In this document: in pieces, positions 43,408-55,848 of the stretch | Layout: every line of letters starts with the position of its first letter | Numbering within the stretch: the stretch's first letter is position 1 | NCBI GenBank assembly: GCA_024704765.1 | Contig: JAKMXF010000342.1 | Location: 1 to 64,000, forward strand | Length of the DNA: 64,000 nt | From: Oopsacas minuta | Lineage: Eukaryota > Porifera > Hexactinellida > Lyssacinosida > Leucopsacidae | Direction: 5' to 3' | Program-made: the position numbers and the translations under genes | Notes under the pieces: model-generated | Told to the model about the DNA's origin: nothing | What the model saw: the letters and a program-made list of their open reading frames with translations, nothing else | Databases searched by the model: none

Positions 43408-45728
43408 CATATTTTACGACACTTAGGGGAATCAAGATTTACAAATTGGATTCTTACTAGGGTTATATGCAACCCCAGCTATTCCTAATAACCTTAGGGA
43501 GTAATAATGATTTTCGATGCATCTCATCCATTTGGACAGTGGGTCTAAATGTGAGCTCCGCGACCACCTAAGCGGCCCGTGACCCTAAAAAGCTTCCAAT
43601 ATATTTAATGACAGGGGGTCAGAGGGAGAAAAATGGTTGAGAACAACTCCAATAGGGTGATTACATGTCGTTACTGGTAACGATTGTATCATGTGTAGAA
43701 TGTTTAAGTAATCAAAATTCATTTTTTCAAGCAAATTGAAGAATAAGATTTCTCCAACGTATTGAAATGAGGAAGAGACAAGCAAGGGATTAATGAAGAT
43801 AATTGTAACAGGTTAAATTTAGTGTGTCATAATTTAGTAACAAAATTGGTGCAGGTCTGAACACTGGTCAGGTTAGTATATATATCGCAGCCTGAGACAG
43901 GCAAATCTGAAGCTGACAACTACTATATTGCAGCTTATTAACTTTTGGACAATAGTGAAAATCGTTATAAGAATTACTATGGATTTTATCTGGAACTTGT
44001 TGGATGTGATCTCGGGCATACACCACACCATGATCCTTTGACTAAGAATCTCTCTTGTTTTATCAGAAGGTAAAAAAGCGATCTCATCTAGTAAGATTTG
44101 GCGAGACTCACTTAAGGAAATTTCACCTGCATAGAATGATTTATGGAGAAATTGTTACTAACATGGATGTAATAAACTATAATAAATTTGTTATCTAGAG
44201 TAGTGAGGAGCATAAATATCAGAGTATGTGGATAAAGATACCACAGTTTTAGAAATATGTAGAAGTAATGGTAAAATAGCTTGCATATCCTAGAATATGA
44301 TGAAAAGAAAGATCTTAGTTTCTTCAGTATTTTGATATCAGAATCAGATTCATATCTTGTGAGAGGGGTTGATCATTCGTTCGAGAAGAGACTCTACACA
44401 GAATCATGATAGAATGTGAGATATATGTATTACACTCGGAATCCAGGTAAATAGACGTACAGCACCATGTTCGGCTTTCGATACTTGCGAGGAACATCAA
44501 CAAGTGCCATTTCCAATTGCTACTCTAGTAAGTGCATACTCAAGGTCCCTCTCCTTGGATTGATTTGAACACAATTAAACAGTTTAGAGATTAGTAACAT
44601 ATTCCTGGTGGAGATCCCGAAACAAATAGTTCCTGAGTTCAACTGGATTGTGTGGCATTGTAGATCCAGAAAATGTTGCAAATTGTCATACACCGGGCAG
44701 ACCAGGGACTGGGCATTGTATGAGCAGAAATGAATGTAGCTGGAAATATAAGCAAAAGATTCCAGGTACAATGAAAATTTCTCAGTACATTCGAACCCTT
44801 CGTATCCAGATCTCCGAGATACGCGAACCTCAATCAACCGTTGTCCCAAAGGGATTAGATTGAATTTGACCAATTTCAATAAATATTGCATTTAATAAGG
44901 TTGTTTTCCTTGTACTTCATATAGAACACGTTTCTTTGAAAATACGAATCGTTAAAACATCGATATTAGTCAATTCAAATGCATAAGAGAGGATTGAAAA
45001 TAATTACCAATCTTGGGTCATGAAGAAAAATGTACAATATAGAGTTAAAACAAGCTAATGCAGGAGTCAAAATGGCCAAACACAAAAATAATACATCCGT
45101 AAAATTCTCGGTAAAATGATATATACAACATAAATTACAATTTGCCTGGAAGTGCCCCCTCACCAAATATAGTAATATGTATTAGTGCCAAATAATTTGT
45201 CGAGCATTGTATCAATAATAATACTTAATATTAAGCAAAATGATTTAATACTGTTAAAAACCCGTTATATCAAAGTGCTCGGGACATCAATTTCATTTCG
45301 TTATAAGCTGAATTTCGTTGGAACTGGAGTAAGACAAAATATTTTCAAGCTATATGGGGTAAAGGATCAATTAGTAAAAACGGGAGGGTGAGTTGTGCAG
45401 GTGTCGCGAAATTGAACATGCGGTGTGGGATTAGAGAGCTCAAAAATAAATAGGTAGCACAATACCTGGTGTAAATGCCAAAACTGGTGGGACATTTGTA
45501 CTACACTGTCTAAGACCAGACTGCTAATAAAAACGGGATTACATTAAGCGTCCTTGACTTTAATGCATTCAAACTGTCAAGCTGAGGCTCCGCGGACCGT
45601 ATTGATGGGTCCCGTGGGTCTCATATGGCCTGTGGGCCGCGTATGGCCAATCCTGTCTTAGTATATAGAATATCAGGACAAGCCAATCAGGTAATACATA
45701 TTTGAGGAAAGTTGATAAAAGTAGTTAC
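43408..45728. other. No supported gene; possible intron of the RRM gene
   Basis: If the exon at 45729-45955 belongs to a working minus-strand gene, this would be its downstream intron. A 123-codon minus frame at 44520-44891 and an opposing plus frame at 44648-44863 are the longest here; I recognise neither. A CpG-rich patch at 45583-45655 (read on the minus strand: CAGGATTGGCCATACGCGGC) looks like one end of a hAT-type MITE. Confidence 0.4.
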
Positions 45729-45955
45729 CGTGTAGCCATGTGACATTTATTTCTTCGGTACGCTAATTTACAATTCTCTTCATCTTCAAATAAAACTAGT
45801 GCCTCACCAGTCTTTTGACCACGTTTGGACAATAGAATAAGTATACCACCAGAACATATGTTTAATCCTGAAAAGAACTTTGAAATATCATTACAGGTAG
45901 CTTCGTAGGGCATGCCACGAATCTTTAAGACATTAGCATCTTGAAGAAACTTGAA
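45729..45955 (-). CDS. Internal exon encoding an ESRP/fusilli-like RRM
   Basis: The minus-strand acceptor TTTGCCTTCTTCAG ends at 45956 and the donor CG|GTAACT begins at 45728, enclosing 227 bp open in one frame from the first base. The translation has VLKIRGMPYEATCNDISKFF, then GLNICSGGILILLSKRGQKT and GEALVLFEDEEN, ending KCHMATR with the last Arg codon split after two bases. This matches a quasi-RRM as in ESRP (fusilli) or hnRNP F/H proteins: G-M-P-Y, F-F-S-G-L-N-I, G-E-A-L-V-x-F and H-M-x-x-R (family: RYIEV, which would continue in the next exon). ESRP RRM1 is the nearest I recall, including the GLNI...GG segment. Such proteins bind G-rich RNA and control splicing in the nucleus. I could not find the neighbouring exons, so a retained fragment is also possible. 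Confidence 0.72.
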
Positions 45956-45956
45956 C

Positions 45957-47978
45957 TGAAGAAGGCAAAGTGAGCATCAATTGGATAAAGCATAGCCTTC
46001 TCAAACTAAGGTCTACCATCAACCACGAATTATATGTCTAGGGATATATTAGTGTACCGAGATATAAACCGACCTAGGAAGAAATAATTATTTGGAGAAA
46101 ATTTCGCAATCTTTAATGATATTTTGAGCTATCGAATGGTATATTCAAAACATAATATACAAAATGATCTAAAGGTCCTTTTGTAAAGATAGAAATATGC
46201 AATGATAAATTCCGCACGTGATTAAGTTCAGTAGTGAAGAACATAGATTGCTAATTTTTGGCAATATCCCAAATATATAGCATATCAAAATGTATAAAAA
46301 CAAATGGAAAATAGGGTATATACTATAAATGAGTTAGGTTATATTATTCAGGGTTTCCAACACACAATGGATAGTAGCCATCCATGCTCACTTCAGTAAG
46401 ACATGAACGTGCCGAAATTCTCAAAAATTTTTCTATATGTTACACAAGGGAATATCTAGATCATTTCGTATAAAAAATTTAGAATCAAAGATGCGATAGT
46501 TAATTCTGCATTACATCAAAGACTGCTTTCTCTAAAGAATTATACCTTCAAATAAAATGATTGGTAATTGTTGAAAAATATGTTGCTTTGATGGTTAGTA
46601 GACATGAAATATACCATATGTCACTCATACATTCACTTGGGGTATTTAGATGCACTATTGTTATGCTGAGAGAATCATTCCATAAACTAAGATAATATTT
46701 CCGTAGACTAACATGTCCCTGGTACATCTGATGGTAGTCATTATAGTGAAAAGGCATTGAATAATATATAAATAAAGTCAAATGGGTACAAATATGAGAA
46801 CAAAATATATAAACAGTATAATTCCAGAGGTTAAAGCAGAGATAGAAACTTAGATAGATTGATATGAATGTGAATTTTTGGGTTGAATCTATATAATCGC
46901 ATGAATTTTTAGTATTCGTTTGTGAAAATGTTTAGCAAATGAATTGTTATTGAAGAAGAGAGAATTGAAATCTAGGACGGAATTTGGTCAAGCATGTAAA
47001 GAAGTTGAGGGAGAATCTCTAATGAGAGGTTGAAACAAAAAAATCAAGATTTTAAAAGTGGTACAATATTTATGATTTAGAATCTAAATCCATTATTGAA
47101 TATAGGATTCGCAGGTTTTGTTTCGATAGATTTCGACGCTTTGTGTTACCAAAAAGGGCATACAAATTGATAAGTACTATATTTCAATTTTCCAAAAGGT
47201 TGTTAAATAAAACTAAAAAATGTAGGAAAAATTAACCAACACTATCTCTGATGGATTAAACATTATGGGACTTTGGGGGAAGCAGTGTAATAGGTTGGAT
47301 TCTCCATATATAATTATACATTTCATAACACAAATGGAAGACTACTGTGCATTGTCATGTTAGTAACTTAGAACATATCATTGAACTATAATTGAAGAAT
47401 GGGACAACAAATAATTGAACATTATTATGGTACAAATCCATCAAAAGCTATGTTCTTCATATAAATATGCTGTAAATACCCGCAATGAGAAATTTGCATT
47501 AAGGTTTATCTGAGATGCCATTACATGATGATCCAATAATTTCATCTAGGACTACTCATTCTTCTATGATAGTGAGCGTAATATCCGATCTTGAACATCG
47601 GTTCTGCATGGTTTGAAATATGGGGCATTACAAATTAATATAGCCAATATGCTAAAAGATAACGGTACTTCGATCTGAAAATGTTCTTAAATTTGGCAAT
47701 TGTGAATCGGTACACATCAATAATACATGTTTTCTGAGGCAAAGAAAATTTCGTTCGAGATAACAAAAATCTGAGGTAACGGGAATTCGAGAAAGAGAAG
47801 TTAATTATATATATAACAAATAAGATTCAATATAAATTGGGGTACGAGTGGCGAAATGGAAATTATTCAAGTTGTATTAAAGAGATACCTAAATATGTAT
47901 TCTCCAGAAATATTCTAGAAAATCGAACAACAATCAAAAAGATATAGAGCTGCATAGTTGTACGAACCACAAAATACG
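45957..47978. other. No gene recognised
   Basis: AT-rich. It would be the upstream intron of the RRM exon if that gene is real. No coding frame or RNA gene seen; the reversed GTTATCTCGAACGAA motif lies at about 47748-47762. Confidence 0.45.
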
Positions 47979-48719
47979 GTATAACTGTTGCAGTGTATTA
48001 GAGAATTCGTGTGTACGCGTAGACACGAACCTGTCGGATCTCGGGATACCACGATGAACCACAAGAGTATTAGGAATCTCATTTACATGTGGGTCGTGAA
48101 ATGTTGACTCCCTCTAGGGAAGATATTATAATGCAATAAATCGTCATGAATAGTTACAGCTGAAGTTGGTTGGTCCTGAGTGCCCAAAATTAGCATAGTG
48201 TGTGAGACATCAATTGAAGCAATTTTCATGAATTGTCAGATCAAAGTCCAATACCAAAAGTAGACATCGATTCCAAAGGCCTAATACAACAACAAAGACA
48301 TAGTTAGACACCAAGATAATATCATGCAGTAAGCATGACACTAATCCAAGGTAAAATTTTTTACTATCGTTCAAATAGTGAACAAAATGCACATATTCTT
48401 CCTTTAGAAGCAATATATGTAAACATGCTAACTATTCATTATGAAAAATGCTAATAATTGATATTGCGCATGTTTGGCGCACCTTGTGCAACTTATAGTC
48501 AACCAGGATCCAATAAGTTCAGGAGTATATGCAATGGACAAGGACCATTGAAAAAGGAGATAATACAAACACCTTCCCTGAGAGTCAAACACAATTTAAT
48601 CACACAATTGCATATGAGTACAAAATAGACTAGAGATTTAACGCGTGTACACGAACACAAAAGATAAATTCAGTGTTTACGCGTATACACGAAATTCTCT
48701 AATATACTGCAACATAACC
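47979..48719. repeat. Inverted-repeat element with CGCGTA-rich ends
   Basis: About 45-bp ends: left GTTGCAGTGTATTAGAGAAT then TCGTGTGTACGCGTAGACAC (to about 48027); right read inward GTTGCAGTATATTAGAGAAT then TTCGTGTATACGCGTAAACAC. A further subterminal copy of the motif, ACGCGTGTACACGAACAC, is at 48641-48658. The 741-bp interior has no recognised gene. Probable non-autonomous DNA transposon; no clear target duplication. Confidence 0.72.
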
Positions 48720-49577
48720 ATCTTAAATGGCACTTTTCAGATTTGCTCCAATATAATATGATTCGTCCGCATAGATCGTATATGTACTTGATTCAAAGAA
48801 ACAATTATCGAAAAAGTATTTCTGTAGTAATAAACTTTCAAACAGGAAAGCGTTTGGCTAATGATTAGATCATCTGATTGATGGGGTTTCTTGATTCTTA
48901 TTTGGTGAATATTTGAGGTAGAAAGCTGATTTTCGGATATGTAGTACCAAAGCCTGCTATACCTAAAGTCTAGCAACAACTTGTTAATTTTGGACTAGGG
49001 TTACGATGGCCGATGGAACAAAATGTATGTGAGATATATATTGCAGAAATTCTTTGCACAAGTAAATGCATTACATACGTAGTTGCAGAACAACAAATTA
49101 TCAAATATTATATGCTAAAATATATAAGAAATGTGCCAAGAAATGTGCCTACCAAGCATTTATTTGGTAGAATAAGTTATTTTTTGATTCATTGTTATTT
49201 TGAAAGATAATAAATGAAATGATCCATAAAACCTTGTACACCAAACATAAAATTTTGAAATTCAAGAGTCTGCTCGTTCTAGAGTTAACAAATTATATAA
49301 ATATTCAATTATTGTTTGTATTTCAGGATTGATCGAAGAAACTATATGACTCACAGAGGGTGATATTTGGCAGACAGGGGGACTTTGAGCCTGCCTAGGG
49401 CGAGTTTGAGTCTTGGACAAAAAGCATCGCAAATAATGAAAGTAGGAAGGCATTGTCACATATTTGGATCTTCGAACAATGATATTATTTGCTACTGCTC
49501 GGAGAATATATATGATAGATGTTTGAATTATAAAACAATACCCCTTAATATATCCAATGTATTGACATCATCACTTT
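48720..49577. other. No gene recognised
   Basis: AT-rich. The segment 49326-49425 (GACTTTGAGCCTGCC, GAGTTTGAGTCTTGGACAAA) weakly resembles 50430-50525 (GGGCCTGGTTTCGGAC, TTCGAGCCTTGGACGAAA), which may be an old repeat pair. Confidence 0.4.
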
Positions 49578-49672
49578 GACAAATTGCAAACTCGTGATGA
49601 AATCATTACGTCACCAGGCCTGAAAAATATCAAAATTCTGCAATTTCGAGAATTTCAAAATACTTGAGGCAT
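49578..49672 (+). repeat. Dispersed repeat C, copy 1
   Basis: Matches 59254-59345 in the same orientation: GCAAAC, ATGA(A/G)ATCA(T/C)TACGTCA, ATCAAAA, ATTTCGA and AATTTC blocks in the same order. Non-coding. Confidence 0.5.
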
Positions 49673-49838
49673 GTGCGCGAAGATTTGAAAAAATGTAACC
49701 TAGCACCTCTAGTACTCCCACAGAAGGTCATTCAATTGAATGTGGGTGGATAGAAAAAAGTAATTTTGAGGCACGTAGTGACAAGTATATCTGGTGCCGT
49801 TACGATGATAACCATCAAGAAATCTGGTTGTTGAATAC

Positions 49839-50233
49839 TTAGGCTAAACTGAGGTACGAAACTGTCGCGCTGCGACCTAGTAATAATTCTGACAGGATAA
49901 TCTCTATAATTATTATCAAATCAGGGTAGCCAATATGTAGTAAATACCCGAAAAAACCCTGATACTACCCTTTGATCCGATAACTCCCAACAATGTGTAC
50001 TATCTGAGAATGAATTACATAAAAATAGTTATTATTAACTTTGCTGAATATGTAGCAGATACATCAAATCAAAATGTATTATCAGGGTACGGGAAATGGG
50101 TATCTACCACAAACTAGCTATTTTGATTTGATAATAATTATAAAGATTATCGAGTTGGAATTATTATTTATAAAATTAGCGGGGTTCAATTGATAGGTCC
50201 AGCGTGACAGTTTAGAGCTCTAGGTTAGCTTAA
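49839..50233. repeat. Foldback element with about 120-bp inverted arms
   Basis: The left arm begins TTAGGCTAAACTGAGGTACG and includes AAACTGTCGCGCTGCGACCT; the right arm read inward begins TTAAGCTAACCTAGAGCTCT and includes AAACTGTCACGCTGGACCTA. Both then share GATAATCT(C/T)TATAATTATT, ATCAAATCA and GTAGATACCC/GTAAATACCC. A short non-coding centre lies between. About 395 bp in all; typical of a foldback MITE. Confidence 0.82.
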
Positions 50234-52787
50234 ATAATAATTATACACAGCTAAATTACGTAGCAATGTTTATTGGCTGCGTTGTCTATAATATGCTTTT
50301 GAGTCAGTATGACATAAAACCATCCAATATTTACCCTTTTCATCTTTCTTTGAATTTGTTACAGTATATGAATATAACCTAAAAGTATATCTGAGTTATT
50401 CTGAATATATATATGTTTGTATGCTAGGGCTGATTGAAGAGACTGGAGGTTCCCCAGCGAGACTTTTGGTATATAGGGGTATTTTGGGCCTGGTTTCGGA
50501 CAAATTCGAGCCTTGGACGAAAATGCGCACCTATGGCGATATAATCACATCATTGTCACCTCTTACAAAGATGCGTTTATTCACTATAAATGTCTTTACA
50601 AGTGTATATGAAGATTACTAGCACTGAACTAATGCTAGAAATTTGTGAGCCCTATCACTCATAGCTATAATTATAACTTCTACAAACGGACACTTTTCCT
50701 CTAAAATAGGAATGCGTTCACATTTCATCCACATCAACAATATATTAATAATAATTATTCACTTCTGCCATTATATACAACTTTAAAGGATAAAAAGCAC
50801 TAAGAACATTGTTTAAACTCAGTTTATAGAGCAGCCCTTTTGGTTATACAAATTGCTTTTGCGAAACCACATGATAAGAAATCATGTATTTGACAATTGA
50901 AATGCATACTTTAGATATCACATTCCTATATACTCTAACCGAGCATAAATATTTCAACATAACTAAATATACAATTACGCGAACATTTTGTGTTCGCAAG
51001 GGACTCGGCTCTTAAATTCATAAAAACAACAAATACATGTACATATGATTAACTCTCGAACGTGTGAAGTCGAATCAATATACTCGATTACTCTAATGTA
51101 ATTTGTACCTTTCATATATCGTGAACAGAAGGATATGTGATTCTCTACAATATTATGTTCGCAGATCATCTTCCCCTGTTATAGTAATACAAGTGAACAA
51201 ACAAACAAACAAACATACACACACGCTCAAAAATTGAGTTTTAATAATATATATATATATATTGGCTATACGGCGAATATTTAAATATCTATACTATAAT
51301 ATACCTGAAAGAACTCTATGACTGTGTTAATTAACATTATCCTGACAAAATCCTGATTACTTTAAAAATTCGATATTTTACGGCCACACTTTGTTCATTA
51401 AATGGATAATGAGCTAGGTAAATATTCAATTGCAAATTACACAAAAGTCAAAGAGTTGGAACAATTCTGGTAGCATATTTGAATCCTAGGGGTCTGTATT
51501 ACCCCAGTAAGAATGTTTCAAAAAGTTTACAGAATATTATTGACTCATTAGCATTTATATTTGTTCCACAAGTAGCACATATCAAATATGTGTGCGCCAC
51601 TTCGTATATGAGTAGAGATGGTGTAATAATCTACTTATTTCCAACTATACACATATTTCCATGTCAGTTAAGAGAATTCTCACCAATGATTTTAATACTG
51701 TATACCAATCTGGTGCCAATATTCTAATGATGTTCTACCAATTGTGGCAAAATCATTAAATGCTCGTTCGTCAACGAGATATGCTCTGCCCAATTCAAAA
51801 TATTCATGTTTCAGACCCATATGATTCAAATCTGCCAACAAAAATTATTCCATCTCTTTCTAACTCTTTATGCAATTAGTAATTGTGTATTAACACTTTC
51901 ACATAGTCCTTTCAGGTATTATCGTATGGATATTCGAATATTAGTCATATAGCCAGGACTTCAAGTTGTATATTTAGCTATTTTCAAATACTTATGCTCG
52001 ATTAGTGTATATATGGATGGTTGATCATCTTGTATACTATTTAGATCGTTCTTTCCGTTAGAGGATACTGAAATAAATATTCAACTTTGAGCATAGTAAA
52101 CGGAGGAATATCTTTCGAGTTTTGGCCACTCAATATGGTTGAGCCACTAACTACTGTAGCATTGGGCCACAGGATCCCCAAAACCTACTTACTTTATACT
52201 AAGTTTTCGACAACTTCTCTGGAATATTTTATGAATAGTTGAACAGTGATGTACGCTGCTTCAAAGGCGGGGCACAACCGGTCTCCAGGAAAAAAATTAT
52301 TATTAATAATATAGCATTTGATGAAGTTAATTCTTTTTGAAATATTTAGACATTTGGTATATAGATTGCACCCATATGCAAATATTGGAAATGCATGAAT
52401 AAATAGTATTATGTAAAAGCAAGCAATTGCAAGGATGCAAAATAACCCTAGAAAATATGAACTCCCTGCGGCAAACAACCGTTTTCAACATTAAAAGGAA
52501 CTGAATTATATTATTAGTGAATATGAGGTCGATTATTACGGAACAACAGATACACTACCTATTGAGTTATAGCTTCAACGAAGGAAAAAATATCTAAAGC
52601 AAATAAACTACTCACATCTGGATATATGCATAAAATTGTCATACATTAAAAACACTGAGAACATGGTTTATCACAGTTGGTAACATGATTTCAGTTCGAA
52701 AATTAACTATTTGGGAAAGCGAATAAGGGGAATGGATATTTAAGCACAACGTGTACTAAGAGAAAAATTCTCGAAATATAACAGGTT
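50234..52787. other. No gene recognised; microsatellites
   Basis: AT-rich. Contains an (AAAC)n then (AC)n run at about 51195-51224 and a (TA)n run at about 51245-51262. Short frames only (50421-50621, 50975-51169, 51479-51727, 52194-52478), none family-like. Confidence 0.5.
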
Positions 52788-52809
52788 GGGGTCAGACCAG
52801 ACCCCAATT
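52788..52809. repeat. Short perfect palindrome
   Basis: TTGGGGTC and GACCCCAA form an 8-bp perfect stem around AGACCA. It lies about 50 bp before a much longer hairpin. Confidence 0.7.
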
Positions 52810-52862
52810 TGACAATAATTCCATTGGCTAACGGGAGTCAATTCTGACACAACCTTTGTCTT

Positions 52863-53011
52863 GATTATCCAGTATGTCTACTTGAAATTCTGTGCATTAT
52901 ATAAATTTGTCACATGTGTGTCTCTGTCGCAATGAACTCTGCGATTGTGACAAGACACACAAGCAACAAATTAACATAATGTACAGAGTTCCAAGTAGAC
53001 AATGGATAATC
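52863..53011. repeat. 149-nt long hairpin (palindromic MITE or small-RNA precursor)
   Basis: The left half starts GATTATCCAGTATGTCTACT and the right half read inward starts GATTATCCATTGTCTACTTG. Pairing continues through TTCTGTGCATTAT / CTCTGTACATTAT, AATTTGT and TGTGTGTCT down to GTCGCAAT / GTCACAAT, with a loop of about 10 bases. Nearly the entire 149 nt can pair with only small bulges. No coding frame. Confidence 0.82.
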
Positions 53012-53349
53012 ATCCTAACGGGGTATATTATACCAATTGCCCATAATTAATAATTAATTGAGAATATAAATTAAGAGGTTTTTATGCCCAAATTATAAGA
53101 AAATAATTGACGTTGTTGTAGTATTAGTAATTCAATATTCAGCATTTGAAACGAAATCTCTAGCATCTTTTTAAATATTTCCAAAAGGCGTGAATACATG
53201 ATCTATCATATGACAAATTTGTGAATTTGTGATATCCATAATATCAGAATGTCAAAATCAGACCTAAGAGCTCAATTACCCTACAACATGCTGAAACCTA
53301 AGTTCTGGCATGTTTTTGAATTTTACATAAAAATGTTTCAATTCTCATG
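53012..53349. other. No gene recognised
   Basis: AT-rich stretch with no supported feature. Confidence 0.4.
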
Positions 53350-53426
53350 TGAATCGAACTAGATTTCGCAAGATCACGTGCCTGGACTTCATATATCGTC
53401 CTTGCCATTAGGGCATCTCCTCCACG
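53350..53426 (-). other. tRNA-like relic or head of a SINE
   Basis: On the minus strand GATGCCCTAATGGCAAGG resembles a pol III box A region (close to the CCTAATGG-AAGG of arginine tRNAs), and GTTCGATTC 45 bp further is a perfect box B. The cloverleaf in between does not fold well and the acceptor stem is not complementary, so I do not call a functional tRNA. Confidence 0.38.
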
Positions 53427-55791
53427 AGACTCACTGGTTTTAGTTAACATCTATGCTCGATATTGAACTTCATTGAGCCGATGAATGTTTCAGCGCTGCT
53501 TAAATTATTTCTGAATAATTATCTTAATATTTCTCTTATCCGGGAAGTGCTGGATCGGAAGGTGCTCGGGGGTAGGGCGTTGCCCCGAAATGAGAATTAA
53601 CATTAACTCTATCGTAGATCCAATTAGTGTAAGATCAAGATGCATTTAAATTGACGAATCTGGATGTTAACGGTTTCTACTAAAGAAACGTGTTAGATAA
53701 GAAGTAAAATTTTGAAAGCTCTATTGTATTGAAAATATACTGAAAATGGTTAAATTATTTTAATTCCTTCTGGATAAATGTTGGGGAGATGCCCATCCTG
53801 GCCATATTTAAGCGGGGGTTGCAGCCCTAGGCCCAACACGTTGTCCTGTAAGCCCCTTACGAATCCTTAAGATTTGACTTTGGTTGGGAAAGAGGAACAC
53901 TGGATTTCATGTGATAGGTTCAAGTAGACCTATGTTAAATTCCCATCCCATTCAAGCTGCCTAAACTGCCAAGGATTTTGTGGATGTTCTTCAAAGTTCT
54001 CTGTATATGTCCGATTAATTATTGATTTAGCAAAATTTTAGGTTTCATGGTTAGGTTATTTTTAGGTAATCAATGCTTTATGTTTCTTCTCTAGACGACT
54101 ACGTTATCATACTAAATAACCTCGCGCCTAACTATGTATGCTTTCAAAAAGTAAATCTGCATTCCAACTGCAATTATTAAATGTATAGATTTTCAGCCAG
54201 ATAAGGACTAGAACCGGATATCCGTTACAGCTCCATACAAAGTTTTAAGCACAGTAGACTCCTCTTAATAGGATCACAACGGGATCAGGGAATTTTGACT
54301 CAACCAGCTGGAGTAATTAAACAATATTCGTATGGTTGTTTCTGGCGAAGTGACCCGATTAATTGGTGGCTCAATAAAGCAGAGTACAAAATACAGAATA
54401 AATGCAGGACTAGAGTTAATGCTATCCTAAAATATTTCACAACTCTCAGAACCTAAAGGAAGAAACGATCATTTTTCATCTAGTTCATTTCAATCTGAGC
54501 GCCACATGTTGTAATTAATTATGGGAAAGCCATGTCTAACTGGATAGTTACCCTAGTGTATATCAATAATAACCACCCCATTAGAGGAGATATTACTCTG
54601 GGAAATGTGTACGAGCCACCATGTACTCTTACTCGAAGTATTATCATTAGTAACAGTAGGATAATTACTATTAGGAGGAAATACATTGAAGTTTGTAGGC
54701 GAGTAGTAAATGATCCATGAGGGCTGCTATTTCGAGCAGGCGCTCTTTTCTAGACAATACAACGCGGGCAGAAGTGCTGGTGAGGGAGAATATTCATCTA
54801 GATGGGGGTTTGGGGGACGCTGTATTCTCAGTGGGGTCCAGTTGCGAAGCCCTGGGCGACAGGCCCTTTTACTACCACTTTCGTGCTCTCTACTATCAAG
54901 TAACTTCGAAACTCGAAATATTTTCTCTTAGTTCCATAAATCTCAGTTGAATTGTAAAGTTTTCTATTGACAATGTACATTCATTGCTTCATTCTCTACA
55001 ATAAGACTTGGTTATGATGTACTCGGTTTAAGAAGTGATTTCGGCTAGGCGATATCCTAACTATAGTAACCGAAATCTTTCCTATCTAATCCAAAATAAA
55101 GATTAACTGATTCGGTTAATACGTCGGTATAAACTTATTGCGAATAAGACTTACCTCTGTTAATAAGCACAAATTTTTGTTTCCAATGAATACAAGTATC
55201 GCTCTACTGTATGTGAATACGTCATATTTATTTACACAGGATAATACTCAAATATATTTGGTAGCTACGACAACGTTAACCGAAGGTAACGTAGTTTTGC
55301 TTTAAAATGAATGAACGTATCATATGATAATTGTTTCTTGTATTTGCTCATATTAGTTTATATACCCAACGTTAAAATAGCTCAGGCAACTTCGTTCAAA
55401 GATAAATCCAAGTCATATTATGGATATAAATCCTGATGGGGATGCATTCCCCACATCCCCTAGATTGGCTACTGAATATGAGACTTCGTCACGCAATGAT
55501 GTCATCTTGGAATGGAACATGTATTCTGATTTAAAGAAAGAGTAAATTAGTTGCAAATCATGGAATCTTGTAAATGGAGATGCACTCCACCTCTCCATGA
55601 AAATATCACCGTAGCCAGCGGCGCCGTGTAGTTTCGAAATCAGGGTACATAGATTCAATCTGACGGGGAATAAGTTCTAGATAAGGGCCTAAGGAACTGT
55701 AAAATGAGCAAGGTCCAGGAGCGAAACCAATTTCAAGAAATATGAGTTGGTTTGCAATCGGCCGAGAAAGATCTTCAGCATTAGGATCTTG
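53427..55791. other. No gene recognised
   Basis: Mostly AT-rich. 54243-54275 (CAGTAGACTCCTCTTAATAG and following) looks like one end of a pogo/Tigger-type MITE, but its partner was not found. A GC-richer patch at 54710-54930 is open in two frames; neither translation is recognisable. 55430-55470 holds a small GGGGATG/CATCCCC inverted repeat. Confidence 0.4.
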
Positions 55792-55848
55792 CAGGTTCCT
55801 GCAGATTGGATCCGGATCCGGATTCAGTATCCGATGCATGCCTAATGC
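55792..55848 (-). repeat. GGATCC-rich element end, copy 1
   Basis: Read on the minus strand: TTAGGCATGCATCGGATACT followed by repeated GGATCC units. The same layout recurs at 57916-57970. The start resembles hAT-type terminal repeats (AGGCATGCAYC). The opposite end was not located. Confidence 0.45.

Noticed and set aside
44520-44891. 123-codon minus-strand frame, with an opposing plus frame
   Set aside because: Long for this DNA, but no family, no splice context, and the opposite strand is also open over the same bases.
51195-51262. Regular short repeats that could suggest an array
   Set aside because: Simple AAAC, AC and TA microsatellites without unique spacers; not CRISPR, and the DNA is eukaryotic.
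53350-53426. Functional tRNA gene
   Set aside because: Box A and B are good but acceptor and anticodon stems do not pair, so only a tRNA-like relic is claimed.
54243-54380. Complete pogo/Tigger MITE
   Set aside because: One end looks right but no inverted partner or TA duplication pair could be found.
54710-54950. Two overlapping plus frames in a GC-richer patch
   Set aside because: Neither frame resembles a known protein and both are open, so composition explains them.
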